Position numbers and translations under genes: made by a program
Notes under the pieces: generated by a model
Told to the model about the DNA's origin: nothing
The model's input: only the letters and a program-made list of their open reading frames with translations
Databases searched by the model: none
Part shown: positions 54,261-62,671 of the stretch, piece after piece
Layout of the letters: each line of letters starts with the position of its first letter
Position numbering within the stretch: the stretch's first letter is position 1
Assembly (NCBI RefSeq): GCF_020103725.1
Contig: NZ_JAHXBG010000005.1
Location: forward strand, 434,001-498,000
Reading direction: 5' to 3'
DNA from: Hyalangium gracile
GTDB taxonomy: Bacteria; Myxococcota; Myxococcia; Myxococcales; Myxococcaceae
DNA: 64,000 nt

Positions 54261-55283
54261 CTACTGTCGCGGTAGCAGCAAGCTGAAGGTCGAGCCCTTC
54301 TCCAGTCGGGACTCCACCGACAGCGCGCCACCGTGCAGGCGCGCCAGCTCCGAGGCGATGTACAGCCCCAGCCCCGTCCCTCCATCCGTCTGCCGCGCCT
54401 GGAATGGCGTGAAGAGGCGCGGCAGCTCCTGGTCCGAGAATCCCGGGCCCTCGTCCCTCACCCGCACCGTCACCAGCGACTGGGAGGACGTCAGCTCCAC
54501 GCGCACCTCGCCGCGCCCCTTCCCGTGGTGGACGGCGTTGGCCAGCAGCGCGTCGAACACCTGCCGGATGCGCTCGGGATCGAAGCGCAGCTCGACGGGC
54601 GCCCCGGGCACCGCCAGCCGGATGGGCACCTCCGGCGCCAGCGACTGCCAGGACTCCACCACCTGGCGCAGGTGCGGCGAGAGATCCTCCGCCACCGGCT
54701 GCAGCGCCACGCTCCCCGCCGCCAGCCTCGCCGCGTCCTGGAGGCTCCGCGTGAGGAACTCCATGGAGCGCAGCTGCGCCCCCAGCACGTCCAGCGTCTG
54801 CCGGTCCACCGCCGGAGCCGACTGCAGCCGCTGGAGCTGCTCGCGCGCCGTCGCCAGCGGCCCCTGGAGCGTCTGCGACACCCAGTGGCCCAGCGCCTCC
54901 ACCGGCGAGGCGTCCGGCGCCGGGCTCTTCTCCGGCGTCTTCTCGAGCGACTGACGGATGAGCGACTCGAAGTCGGTGATCTCGAACGGCTTGTGCAGGA
55001 AGGCCGAGGCCTCCGGGGCCCCCTGAGGCAGCACCGCGCTCAGGAGGATCACCGGCACATCCTTGAGGATCTCATCGCTCCGCAGCCGGCGGCACAGCTC
55101 CACGCCGCTCAGCCGAGGCATCACGTGGTCCGTCACCACCAGGTGCGGCCGCCGGGACCGAGCCAGCCCCAGCGCCTCCTCACCATCCCGCGCCTGGAGC
55201 ACGTCGTGCCCCAGATCCTCGACGACCTGGCTCAGAACCTCGAGCACCGCAGGCTCATCGTCCGCCACCAGGACGAGACTCAT
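54261..55283 (-). CDS. Response regulator-histidine kinase hybrid lacking the H-box histidine
   Basis: 340 residues; GAGGAG 7 nt before ATG 55283. A receiver domain (1-115) has D52 in VVTDHVMP and K98 in FLHKPF. A HisKA-like helix pair follows (131-200), but where S-H-E-L-x-x-P is expected the sequence is SQTLQGPL, with Gln137 in place of His. The ATPase domain (about 215-340) keeps VRDEGPGFSD and GTGLGLYIASELARLHGG. It may bind ATP without autophosphorylation on His, or use nearby His133. Next to it lies a decayed kinase gene. Confidence 0.88.
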   Translation of the reverse strand: MSLVLVADDEPAVLEVLSQVVEDLGHDVLQARDGEEALGLARSRRPHLVVTDHVMPRLSGVELCRRLRSDEILKDVPVILLSAVLPQGAPEASAFLHKPFEITDFESLIRQSLEKTPEKSPAPDASPVEALGHWVSQTLQGPLATAREQLQRLQSAPAVDRQTLDVLGAQLRSMEFLTRSLQDAARLAAGSVALQPVAEDLSPHLRQVVESWQSLAPEVPIRLAVPGAPVELRFDPERIRQVFDALLANAVHHGKGRGEVRVELTSSQSLVTVRVRDEGPGFSDQELPRLFTPFQARQTDGGTGLGLYIASELARLHGGALSVESRLEKGSTFSLLLPRQ

Positions 55284-55299
55284 TCCGCTACTCCTCAGA

Positions 55300-55333
55300 G
55301 GTCAGCGTGCGGGACTCCCACCCACCGCTGACC
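55300..55333. promoter_or_regulatory. Inverted repeat before the hybrid kinase gene
   Basis: GGTCAGCG (55300-55307) and CGCTGACC (55326-55333) are perfect 8-bp arms around an 18-bp spacer; the outer AGAGG/CCTCT bases add imperfect symmetry. It begins 17 bp upstream of the start codon on the minus strand. Confidence 0.45.
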
Positions 55334-55451
55334 GACCTCTTGATCTATTAAAGGGCCACACATCGCTTCCAGCCGGGCGGGGAATGCTGCGTGGTTCCCG
55401 ACAGTCCTGGCGTCGCTCGGTCGACACACCTGTGTCATAGGGAGGTAAGGA

Positions 55452-56783
55452 ATGAGGGCCGCAGGTATGAAATGGTGGTTTCTGACGGGGCTGCTGCTGG
55501 CCTCCAGCGTCCAGGCGGACCTGGCGCGCCGCCGGGACGCCATCGTGGAGGTGGTCCAGAAGGTGTCTCCGGCCGTCGTCTATATCGGCACGGAGCAGGA
55601 GGTGGAGTCGCGCTTCCGCCGCGGCGGGCGCTCCTTCCTGGAGGACTTCTTCGGCGGCGGCCAGCAGGAGCGACGGCGGGTGCAGGGGCTCGGCAGCGGC
55701 GTCATCGTCGACGCGGCCGGCACCATCCTCACCAATGATCACGTCATCCGCGGCGCCTCCGCCATCCACGTCGTGCTCGCGGATGGACGCACGCTGGAGG
55801 CCGAGGTGCTCGGCAGCGACTCCACGAATGATCTGGCGGTGCTGCGGGTGAGCTCCAAGGAGCCGCTGCCCACCGCGAAGCTGGGCACGAGCGGCGATCT
55901 GATGATCGGCGAGACGGTGATCGCCATCGGCAGCCCGTTCGGTCTGTCCAAGACGGTGACGGCGGGCGTGGTGTCAGCCACCGGCCGCACGTTCCGCGCC
56001 GAGGATGGCACGGTCTACAACGACTTCGTCCAGACGGACGCGGCCATCAACCCCGGCAACTCGGGCGGCCCGCTGCTCAACGTGGACGGAGAGATCATCG
56101 GCATCAACACGGCCATCTTCGCCAGCGCCCAGGGCATCGGCTTCGCCATCCCCGCGGACAAGGTGCGGCGCATCGTCGAGGAGCTCACGCGCTTCGGGAA
56201 GGTCCGCCCCGCATGGGTGGGCATCGACGCGGTGGATCTGCCCAGCCACATCGCCGCGCAGCTCGGGTGGGATCGCTCGTACGGCGCCCTGGTGGCCGGC
56301 GTGGAGCCCGGCAGCCCGGCCGAGCAGGCGGGGGTCCGCCGGGGCGACGTGGTGGCCGAGATGGGCGGCTCCCGCATCTCGGACGCGGACGACTTCGACA
56401 CCCGCGTGCGCGGCTATCCCGCGCGCTCCGCCTTCCCGCTCGTCCTCTTCCGGGAGGGGGGCCTGCGCACACTCCAGGTCACTCCGGTCGAGTTCCCTCC
56501 CCGACTCGTCGAGTCCCTGGCCTGGGAGCGACTAGGACTCAGAGTGAAGGAGGCCCGGGGCGCCATGGCCATCTCGGGCGTACGGCCTGGCTCGGCGGCG
56601 CAGGAGATCGGCCTGGAGCCGGGGGACGTCATCCTGAAGGTAAACAACCAGCCAGTCGCCAACTCGGATGCCTTCCGGGAGGCCCTTCTGACGGCGAGAC
56701 GGGGACGTAGCGTATTGTTGCTCGTCCGCCGAGGCCGGTACGGGTACCACATCACCCTCCCGTTCCAGGGCCAACGCCTCTAG
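55452..56783 (+). CDS. HtrA/DegP-family serine protease with two PDZ domains
   Basis: 443 residues; GGGAGGTAAGGA precedes the ATG (an in-frame ATG at 55467 is also possible). A signal peptide (WWFLTGLLLASSVQA) sends it to the periplasm. The catalytic triad is H97 (LTNDHV), D127 (STNDLAVL) and S204 (PGNSGG). PDZ domains lie at about 255-345 and 365-440. It would degrade or refold damaged envelope proteins. The 12-nt gap to the pseudokinase gene suggests an operon. Confidence 0.93.
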   Translation: MRAAGMKWWFLTGLLLASSVQADLARRRDAIVEVVQKVSPAVVYIGTEQEVESRFRRGGRSFLEDFFGGGQQERRRVQGLGSGVIVDAAGTILTNDHVIRGASAIHVVLADGRTLEAEVLGSDSTNDLAVLRVSSKEPLPTAKLGTSGDLMIGETVIAIGSPFGLSKTVTAGVVSATGRTFRAEDGTVYNDFVQTDAAINPGNSGGPLLNVDGEIIGINTAIFASAQGIGFAIPADKVRRIVEELTRFGKVRPAWVGIDAVDLPSHIAAQLGWDRSYGALVAGVEPGSPAEQAGVRRGDVVAEMGGSRISDADDFDTRVRGYPARSAFPLVLFREGGLRTLQVTPVEFPPRLVESLAWERLGLRVKEARGAMAISGVRPGSAAQEIGLEPGDVILKVNNQPVANSDAFREALLTARRGRSVLLLVRRGRYGYHITLPFQGQRL

Positions 56784-56795
56784 CATGATCACCAC

Positions 56796-58784
56796 ATGAG
56801 TCAGGTCCGTTATCAGCCGCTTGGCCCTCTACTGTCGGGTGAGGGTTCGCGAGCCTTCCTGGGGCTCGCGCTCGAGGAGGGTGCTCCGCCTCGTCCCGTG
56901 GTGCTCATCTGGGCGCCCCAGGAAGTCGCCCAGGACGCGGACCTGACGGAGCGGCTGCGTCGAGAGACCGACCGCGCGGTCGTCTTCGACCACCCCAACA
57001 TCCTGCGCGTGCACGGACTCGTCACCCTGGAGCAGGGCCTGGCGCGCGTCACCGAGTATGCCGACGGCGAGACGCTGCGCCGGATCATGGAGGTGACGCC
57101 GCGGATTCCTCCTCCGCTCGCCGCGAAGATCGTCGCGGACGCGGCCATGGGCATCCACTACGCGCACATGGCCGGCAATGACGACGGCTCGCCGCTGGTG
57201 CATGGCGACGTCCGCCCGGAGACGCTGATCATCTCCTACACGGGCGTGTGCAAGGTGACGGGCTATGGCGCGCTGGGTGTCGCGCCGCGTGAGCGCGGTG
57301 GCCGCCGCGTGCGCAACCGGCGCAAGTACAGCGCGCCCGAGCAGCTGCTCGGTGGCCGCGACGCCGTCAACATCCAGACGGACGTGTTCCTGCTGGGGCT
57401 CACGCTGTACGAGCTCCTCACCGGGAAGATTCCCTTCAAGGACGCGAAGGACGCGGACACCGCCACGCTCACCGAGGCGCTCCCGCCGCTGCCGCTGACC
57501 ATCCCGCGGAAGATCGACGCGGTGGTGCACAAGGCCACCGCCAAGCGCGCCAACGAGCGCTACCCCACCGCCCTCGCCATGCGCGAGGCCATCGTCGAGG
57601 CGATGGGCGGGGATCTGCCTCAGCAGGACGTCCTCACGACGTTCATGAACCGGCTCTTCCCGTCGTCCGACGAGGCTCGCTCGGCGCGCAACCGGGTCCT
57701 CGACTTCGGGATCGCCGAGGCGCTCAAGCAGGCGAAGGGCGCGAAGCCCGTGACGGGCAGCACCCCTACCGTGGCGCCCGCGGCTCCGGCACCCGCCGCG
57801 AAGGCGCCCGCCCCGGCTCCGAGCCCAGCGGTGGCCCGCCCCGCGGTGCCAGGTCCAGCGCTTCCCACGGCTCCGGCTCCGGCGCTGAGTCCGGCGGCCG
57901 TCAGCCCTGCGGCTCCGGCGCCCACTCCGAGTCCGGCGGCTGTCAGCCCGGCGGCCCCCGCGCCTGCTCCCAGCCCGGCCTCCGTCAGCCCCGCCGCTCC
58001 GACTCCGGCTCCGAGCCCGTCCTCCGTCAGCCCCGCGGCTTCAGCGGGACCGCCCGCGCCCGCCCCCCTGCCTCCGGCCGCCGCGGCTCCGGTGCCGGTG
58101 CCTCCCGCCGCTCCCGCGCCCGCGCGTCGCTCCCGCCTCCCGCTGGTGCTGGCCTCGCTGGTCCTGGTCTCCGCGGGTGCAGCCGTCGTGGTGTCGCGTG
58201 ACAAGCTGCCGTCGAACCTCGCGGCCGTCGAGGAGCTGCTGGGCCTGACCACCACCCTCTCCATCTCGCCCCTGTCCCCCAACGATCCGCTGGCGCTCGC
58301 CGATGCGGGGGTGGGCACGGAGGACGCCGGAACCGCGGATGCCGGCGTGGATGGCGGAGTGGACGCAGGCGTCGAGCTCGAGCTGATCGTCGACCCGCGC
58401 GTGGACGCGCTGCTGCCCGACGGCGGAGTGCTCGGGCGCACGCCGCTGACGGTGCCCCTGCCTCCGGGCCGCTACCTGCTCTCCCTGAGCAACCCGGCGC
58501 TGGGCATCAACACCTCGCGCGTGGTGAACGTGAACCCCATGGGTCGCACCACCGCCCGCTTCTACCTGAACAAGGGCTACGTCAACGTGCGCGCGCCCGA
58601 GGGCGGCATCGTCCAGGTCGACGGCCGCAACGTGGGCACCGCTCCCATCGACGAGCTGGATCTCTACGAGGGCCAGCACCGCCTCGTCGTCACCGTGGAC
58701 GGGGCGCGCTGGCAGAAGGTCTTCACGCTGGACCCCAGCCAGCGCGTCACCTTCACGGTCGACTTCGAGGACACCGAGGAGTAA
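56796..58784 (+). CDS. Pseudokinase (Ser/Thr kinase fold) with membrane helix and PEGA-like domain
   Basis: 662 residues. The kinase-like domain (about 1-275) keeps the fold (NILRVHGLV, APEQLL, DVFLLGLTLYELLTGKIPF) but has lost key residues: the beta-3 Lys is Trp (VVLIWAP), HRDxKxxN is H136-G-D-V-R-P-E-T143, and DFG is G156-Y-G. Catalysis is very unlikely. A Pro/Ala-rich region of about 120 residues with SPAAVSPAAPAPTP-type repeats precedes one helix (LPLVLASLVLVSAGAAVVV). The periplasmic end has a PEGA-like domain (APEGGIVQVDGRNVGTAPIDELDLYEG). It may act as a scaffold linked to the HtrA protease. Confidence 0.9.
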   Translation: MSQVRYQPLGPLLSGEGSRAFLGLALEEGAPPRPVVLIWAPQEVAQDADLTERLRRETDRAVVFDHPNILRVHGLVTLEQGLARVTEYADGETLRRIMEVTPRIPPPLAAKIVADAAMGIHYAHMAGNDDGSPLVHGDVRPETLIISYTGVCKVTGYGALGVAPRERGGRRVRNRRKYSAPEQLLGGRDAVNIQTDVFLLGLTLYELLTGKIPFKDAKDADTATLTEALPPLPLTIPRKIDAVVHKATAKRANERYPTALAMREAIVEAMGGDLPQQDVLTTFMNRLFPSSDEARSARNRVLDFGIAEALKQAKGAKPVTGSTPTVAPAAPAPAAKAPAPAPSPAVARPAVPGPALPTAPAPALSPAAVSPAAPAPTPSPAAVSPAAPAPAPSPASVSPAAPTPAPSPSSVSPAASAGPPAPAPLPPAAAAPVPVPPAAPAPARRSRLPLVLASLVLVSAGAAVVVSRDKLPSNLAAVEELLGLTTTLSISPLSPNDPLALADAGVGTEDAGTADAGVDGGVDAGVELELIVDPRVDALLPDGGVLGRTPLTVPLPPGRYLLSLSNPALGINTSRVVNVNPMGRTTARFYLNKGYVNVRAPEGGIVQVDGRNVGTAPIDELDLYEGQHRLVVTVDGARWQKVFTLDPSQRVTFTVDFEDTEE

Positions 58785-58788
58785 CGGC

Positions 58789-60639
58789 TCAGGCGCTCTT
58801 GCGGCGCCGGAACATCTCCTCGTACGAGCGGGCCACGCTCTGGGCGAGGATGAGCAGCTCGCCCACATCCGGCGTCGTGAGCTGCTCCGGGCCGTTGTCC
58901 AGGTACAGCAGGTGGACGACCTTGCCGCGCACCAGCAGCGGCAGGATCACCGCCGTCTTCGGGAAGGGCGGCTCGGGCCGCTTGTCCGCTCCGAGCAGGC
59001 GATAGAAGACGTTCATCGCCGTGTCCCGACGGACCGGGCCGATGTAGTGCGAGCGGGTGTCCCGCACCAGCCGGAACGTGTTCTGCTCCCGCAGCGCCAC
59101 GCCGATGCGGCGGACCGCGGCGTCGCGGACACCCCGGCCCATTCCGTGCCAGCCCGTCACCAGGCTGCCCTGGACGGACAGCAGCAGGCACCGCCGCCAC
59201 TTGCCCACCGCGTAGCGCAGCACCGTGGTCGCCACGTCCTCGCGGTCCAGGCTCTTGGCGAGCTGCGCCTGGGCCTCGGCGAAGGAGTACGGCTTGGGAG
59301 CCGGCTGGCGCGTCGAGGCGGCTCCGGGACGCCTGGTGGCGGCCTTTCCAGGCGCGGCGGCGGGCTTCGCGGCGGCCACCGGGGCGCTGACCGGCGCCTG
59401 CCTCGGAGCAGCCACGGGCGGCACGGAGGGCGCCACGGGCGGCACGACCGGAGCCACGGGGGGCAGCGCGGCCCACGGCTGGGCGGGTTGCGACGCGCCC
59501 TCGTCCGAGGGGACGGGGATGAAGCCCGAGGAGGGCCGGGCCGCGGGGGGTGGCTCCACGGGCACGGGAATGAACGGAATCGTGGGAATCGACCGGGGCG
59601 TCCCGGCGGAGGGCCGGGCCGGAGCCACGGGGGGCGCAGCCACGGGCGGCGCAGCCACGGGCGGCTCGGCCACGGGCGGCAGGGAGTAGTCGGGGACGGG
59701 AGGCGCGCTCGCGAAGGGCTGCTCCGGCTCCGGGACGCGGGGTGCGTCCGGCAGCGGCCACATCGGCAATGTCGGCCGCTCGACCGGCGGGGCAGCCGGC
59801 GCATCCGGCAGCGTCCACATCGGGATCGTCGGTCGCTCGACCGGCGGGGCGGCCGGAGCTGCCGGCAGTGTCCACATCGGGATCGTCGGCCGCTCGGGAG
59901 GCTGGGGAGCCTGGGGCAGCGGGACGTACACCTCCCCGGGCGGCTCCTCCTCCACCACCTCACCGGTGATGACCTCCTCCTCCTCGGCGGCGGCGGCGAT
60001 CTCCTCGCCGGTGATGACCTCTTCCTCCTCCTCCAGCAGCTCGTTGATGAGCTCCGAGCGTGCGCCACCGGTGAGGGCCTGGGCGTAGACGGACTGGAAC
60101 TCCTCCTCGCTGATGAGCTCCGAGCCCTTCGCCTGCTTCGTCAGGCGGCCCGTGGGATCGTGGCGCTCCGGGGCGGGCTTCGGCCGCTCGACGGCCTTCA
60201 TGTCGATGGCGCGCAGCGGCCGGAACGCCTTGCAGTAGCGGCGCAGGAGCTGGTTCATCCGGAACTCGGGGATGATGACCGGCACCACCCGCTTGCCCGT
60301 CGCGAACGCCACCGCGTCCAGCGTCGGGTAGTCCCGCGGGTTGATGACCGCCACGCTCAACCGCGTCGCGTCCACCCGCATCGGCAGGTAGTCCTTGTCG
60401 TCCGCGTCGTTGAGGTCCACCAGCTGCAGCGCCTGGGGGTCCGGGGTCAGCTCGCCCGAGGCGTGGGCGCACCCGTGGAGCTGGCCGAGCATGCGGGCCA
60501 GGTCCTTCTCGGTAATCATCCCGAGCTCCAGGAGGTTCGTCCCCAGCCGCCCGCCCTGGACGACCTGCGTCTCCAGGGCCTCCTCGAGCGCCTGGGGCGA
60601 GATGAGCTTCTCCTGAATGAGCAGTTCCCCGAGGCGCAT
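58789..60639 (-). CDS. MshEN-domain protein with Pro-rich repeats and C-terminal GAF-like domain
   Basis: 616 residues from ATG 60639. The N-terminus (1-140) matches MshEN, the GspE N-terminal domain that binds cyclic-di-GMP in MshE (GELLIQEKLISPQALEEAL, GTNLLELGMITEKDLARML). A charged linker contains EEEEEVITGEE copies. Three near-identical repeats, PPVERPTIPMWTLPDAPAA, are followed by long Pro/Ala stretches. The C-terminal 150 residues look GAF-like (LLLSVQGSLVTGWHGMG, AVILPLLVRGKVVHLLYLDN). No ATPase domain is present. It may act as a cyclic-di-GMP sensor; the ligand is inference. Confidence 0.8.
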   Translation of the reverse strand: MRLGELLIQEKLISPQALEEALETQVVQGGRLGTNLLELGMITEKDLARMLGQLHGCAHASGELTPDPQALQLVDLNDADDKDYLPMRVDATRLSVAVINPRDYPTLDAVAFATGKRVVPVIIPEFRMNQLLRRYCKAFRPLRAIDMKAVERPKPAPERHDPTGRLTKQAKGSELISEEEFQSVYAQALTGGARSELINELLEEEEEVITGEEIAAAAEEEEVITGEVVEEEPPGEVYVPLPQAPQPPERPTIPMWTLPAAPAAPPVERPTIPMWTLPDAPAAPPVERPTLPMWPLPDAPRVPEPEQPFASAPPVPDYSLPPVAEPPVAAPPVAAPPVAPARPSAGTPRSIPTIPFIPVPVEPPPAARPSSGFIPVPSDEGASQPAQPWAALPPVAPVVPPVAPSVPPVAAPRQAPVSAPVAAAKPAAAPGKAATRRPGAASTRQPAPKPYSFAEAQAQLAKSLDREDVATTVLRYAVGKWRRCLLLSVQGSLVTGWHGMGRGVRDAAVRRIGVALREQNTFRLVRDTRSHYIGPVRRDTAMNVFYRLLGADKRPEPPFPKTAVILPLLVRGKVVHLLYLDNGPEQLTTPDVGELLILAQSVARSYEEMFRRRKSA

Positions 60640-60702
60640 GTCGCCGCTTGATACCCAGCGGGATCGCCTTTCGCAAGGCGGCCCCCGCATTGATGCGCCG
60701 GG

Positions 60703-61089
60703 TCAGTCCTCCGGATGGTGGCTGAGCGCCACCCGGTTGCCCTCCGGGTCCCGGACATAGAAGGTCCACCGCGTCTCATTCTCCAGGGGTATCCCCGCCC
60801 GGGTGAACACCTCCACCGCCGCCGCCCGGGAGGCCTTGGGGATGCGGAAGGCCAGCAGCAGCAGCCCCGGGCGCTCGTGGCGGAAGGGGGCCTGCTCGGG
60901 CTCGCCCCCCGCCGCCTCGACGGCCAGGAAGCCCCCTCCGGGAACCCCTACCCAGATGCTCCTCAGGGAGCCATCCGGGCGGTGATGTCGGGTCAGCTCG
61001 GGAAAGCCAAGCAGGTCGCGGTAGAAAGCGGTCACCCGCTCCACGTCCCGCGCCTGGATGGCAACGTGGTGGAAGCCCTGAACGTCCAT
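60703..61089 (-). CDS. VOC (glyoxalase/bleomycin resistance) family protein
   Basis: 128 residues, one VOC module. Metal-site residues are H7/H8 in GFHHVAIQA, E57/58 in FLAVEAAGG, and the C-terminal YVRDPEGNRVALSHH. It starts at 61089, only 28 nt from the divergent response regulator start. VOC members include isomerases, dioxygenases and resistance proteins; the substrate cannot be assigned. It lies between signalling genes. Confidence 0.82.
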   Translation of the reverse strand: MDVQGFHHVAIQARDVERVTAFYRDLLGFPELTRHHRPDGSLRSIWVGVPGGGFLAVEAAGGEPEQAPFRHERPGLLLLAFRIPKASRAAAVEVFTRAGIPLENETRWTFYVRDPEGNRVALSHHPED

Positions 61090-61117
61090 GACGTGAATGC
61101 TATGGTGGCTCGCCCCC

Positions 61118-62650
61118 ATGGCGCGACTGCTCATCGTCGAAGACAACCTGGAACTCGCCTCGCTGATGGTCGCGGCGGCGCATAGCCGTGGCCATACCGC
61201 CCAGGCCGCACACTCGGGCGAGGAGGCGCTGGCACTGCTGCGCCCCAGGGCCTTCGACGCGGCCGTGGTGGACCTGCTCCTGCCCGACATGCGAGGCACC
61301 GAGCTGCTCACCGCCCTGGTACCCCACGGCATACCGGCCATCGCCATCAGCGGGGTGTACAAGGGGGACAAGCTCGCCCGGGAGGCGACCACCGTCTACG
61401 GGGCCCGGGACTTCTTCGGCAAGCCCTTCGAACTGGACGCCCTCCTGGACGCGCTCGAGCAGAAGTGCGGGCTGCCCCGCCTCACGCCCCCTCCCCCGCC
61501 GCCTCCCGAGGCCCAGGAGGACGAGGAGGCCATGCTCGAGCTGCTGGAGCTGCTCCCCTCGGACGAGGTGCCCGAAGAGGAGGCGAAGGAGGAGAAGAAG
61601 GAGCAGAAGAAGCCGCTACCGGAAGACGAGGAGGTGACGACCCCCGTCGCCACGGCGCTCTCGGCGGCGGACCTGGCCGAGCTCGCCTCCGAGCCCGTCG
61701 TGGCCTCCTCCGAGTCGCTCATGGGGCTGGCCGATCTGGCCGAGGCGGCCGCCACGCCCCCGCCCGAGGGCGAGAGTCAGGCCCCCCAGGGGCCGGCCGA
61801 GCCCGAGATCTTCCTGCCCTTCGGCGAGCGGGAGAAGGTGTGGACGAAGGAGGCCTCGCAGGAGCCCCCTGCCCCGCCCCGCGAGCGGCGCCGCGCCCTG
61901 CCGGAGTGGACGCTGGAGGGGGAGATCAAGGAGGCCACCATCCCCCGGCTCCTCAACGCGTACTACGAGGCGCGCCACCACGGGGAGCTCAAGCTCAAGC
62001 AGGGCCAGATCCTCAAGGTGGTCTACTTCGAGGCTGGCCAGCCGGTGTACGCCGCGTCCAACCTGTCCAACGAGCGCTTCGCCCGCTTCTGCGCCCGCAA
62101 GGGGCTGCTGACGGAGAGCGATCTGCAGGCGGTGGCGGCGCTCACGAAGGAGGAAGGCGCCCGCACCGGTGACGCGATGATCCGCCTGGGCCTGCTCACC
62201 CCGGAGAAGCGCCGCGCGCTCGTCGAGGAGCAGGTGAAGGAGATCATCTGGTCCACCTTCTCCTGGACGTCCGGAGGCTACGGCTTCAGCCCCATGCGGC
62301 TGCAGCGCGCGGGGCTGGTGAAGCTGGCCATCTTCCCCGGCGATCTCATCCTGGAGGGCGTGCTCAAGCTGGAGACGCTGGTGGCGCTGCGCCAGAAGAT
62401 GCCGCGCACGCGCCGGCTGTCCCCCACGGCCGCTCCGCCCTACGGCCTGCACGAGCTGAAGCTGGCGGGCCCCCAGGCGCTGCTGCTGGCGTACGCGGAT
62501 GGCTCGAAGACGGTGGACGATCTGCTCACGCTCACGGACCTCTCGGAGCGCGAGACGCTCGCCACGCTGCGGGGCCTGGAGCTGATGGGCATCCTCCAGG
62601 AGCGGCGCGAGGAGTCCAACAACAAGCGCCGCATCACCTTCGGGCTCTGA
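61118..62650 (+). CDS. Response regulator with DUF4388 (PATAN) domain
   Basis: 510 residues. The receiver domain (1-120) has acidic pair E8/D9, D52 in VVDLLLP and K102 in FFGKPF. A long acidic Glu/Ala/Pro linker (about 125-255) leads to DUF4388 (about 265-400; LEGEIKEATIPRLLNAYYEARHHGELKL, ILKVVYFEAGQPVYAASN) and a helical end with SERETLATLRGLELMGIL. The DUF4388 domain is common in myxobacterial signalling and mediates protein contacts in other response regulators. No DNA-binding domain is present. An ATG 21 nt further upstream is possible. Confidence 0.87.
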   Translation: MARLLIVEDNLELASLMVAAAHSRGHTAQAAHSGEEALALLRPRAFDAAVVDLLLPDMRGTELLTALVPHGIPAIAISGVYKGDKLAREATTVYGARDFFGKPFELDALLDALEQKCGLPRLTPPPPPPPEAQEDEEAMLELLELLPSDEVPEEEAKEEKKEQKKPLPEDEEVTTPVATALSAADLAELASEPVVASSESLMGLADLAEAAATPPPEGESQAPQGPAEPEIFLPFGEREKVWTKEASQEPPAPPRERRRALPEWTLEGEIKEATIPRLLNAYYEARHHGELKLKQGQILKVVYFEAGQPVYAASNLSNERFARFCARKGLLTESDLQAVAALTKEEGARTGDAMIRLGLLTPEKRRALVEEQVKEIIWSTFSWTSGGYGFSPMRLQRAGLVKLAIFPGDLILEGVLKLETLVALRQKMPRTRRLSPTAAPPYGLHELKLAGPQALLLAYADGSKTVDDLLTLTDLSERETLATLRGLELMGILQERREESNNKRRITFGL

Positions 62651-62671
62651 GCCAGGCTCGGAGCCTGAGGC

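Noticed and set aside
57770-58130. Direct repeats that could be mistaken for a CRISPR array or minisatellite
   Set aside because: The repeats are in frame with the pseudokinase gene and encode a Pro/Ala-rich linker; units vary in length and there are no unique spacers.
59730-59890. Tandem repeats of about 60 bp resembling a non-coding repeat array
   Set aside because: They encode three near-identical VERPTIPMWTLP-type protein repeats in the frame of the MshEN protein.
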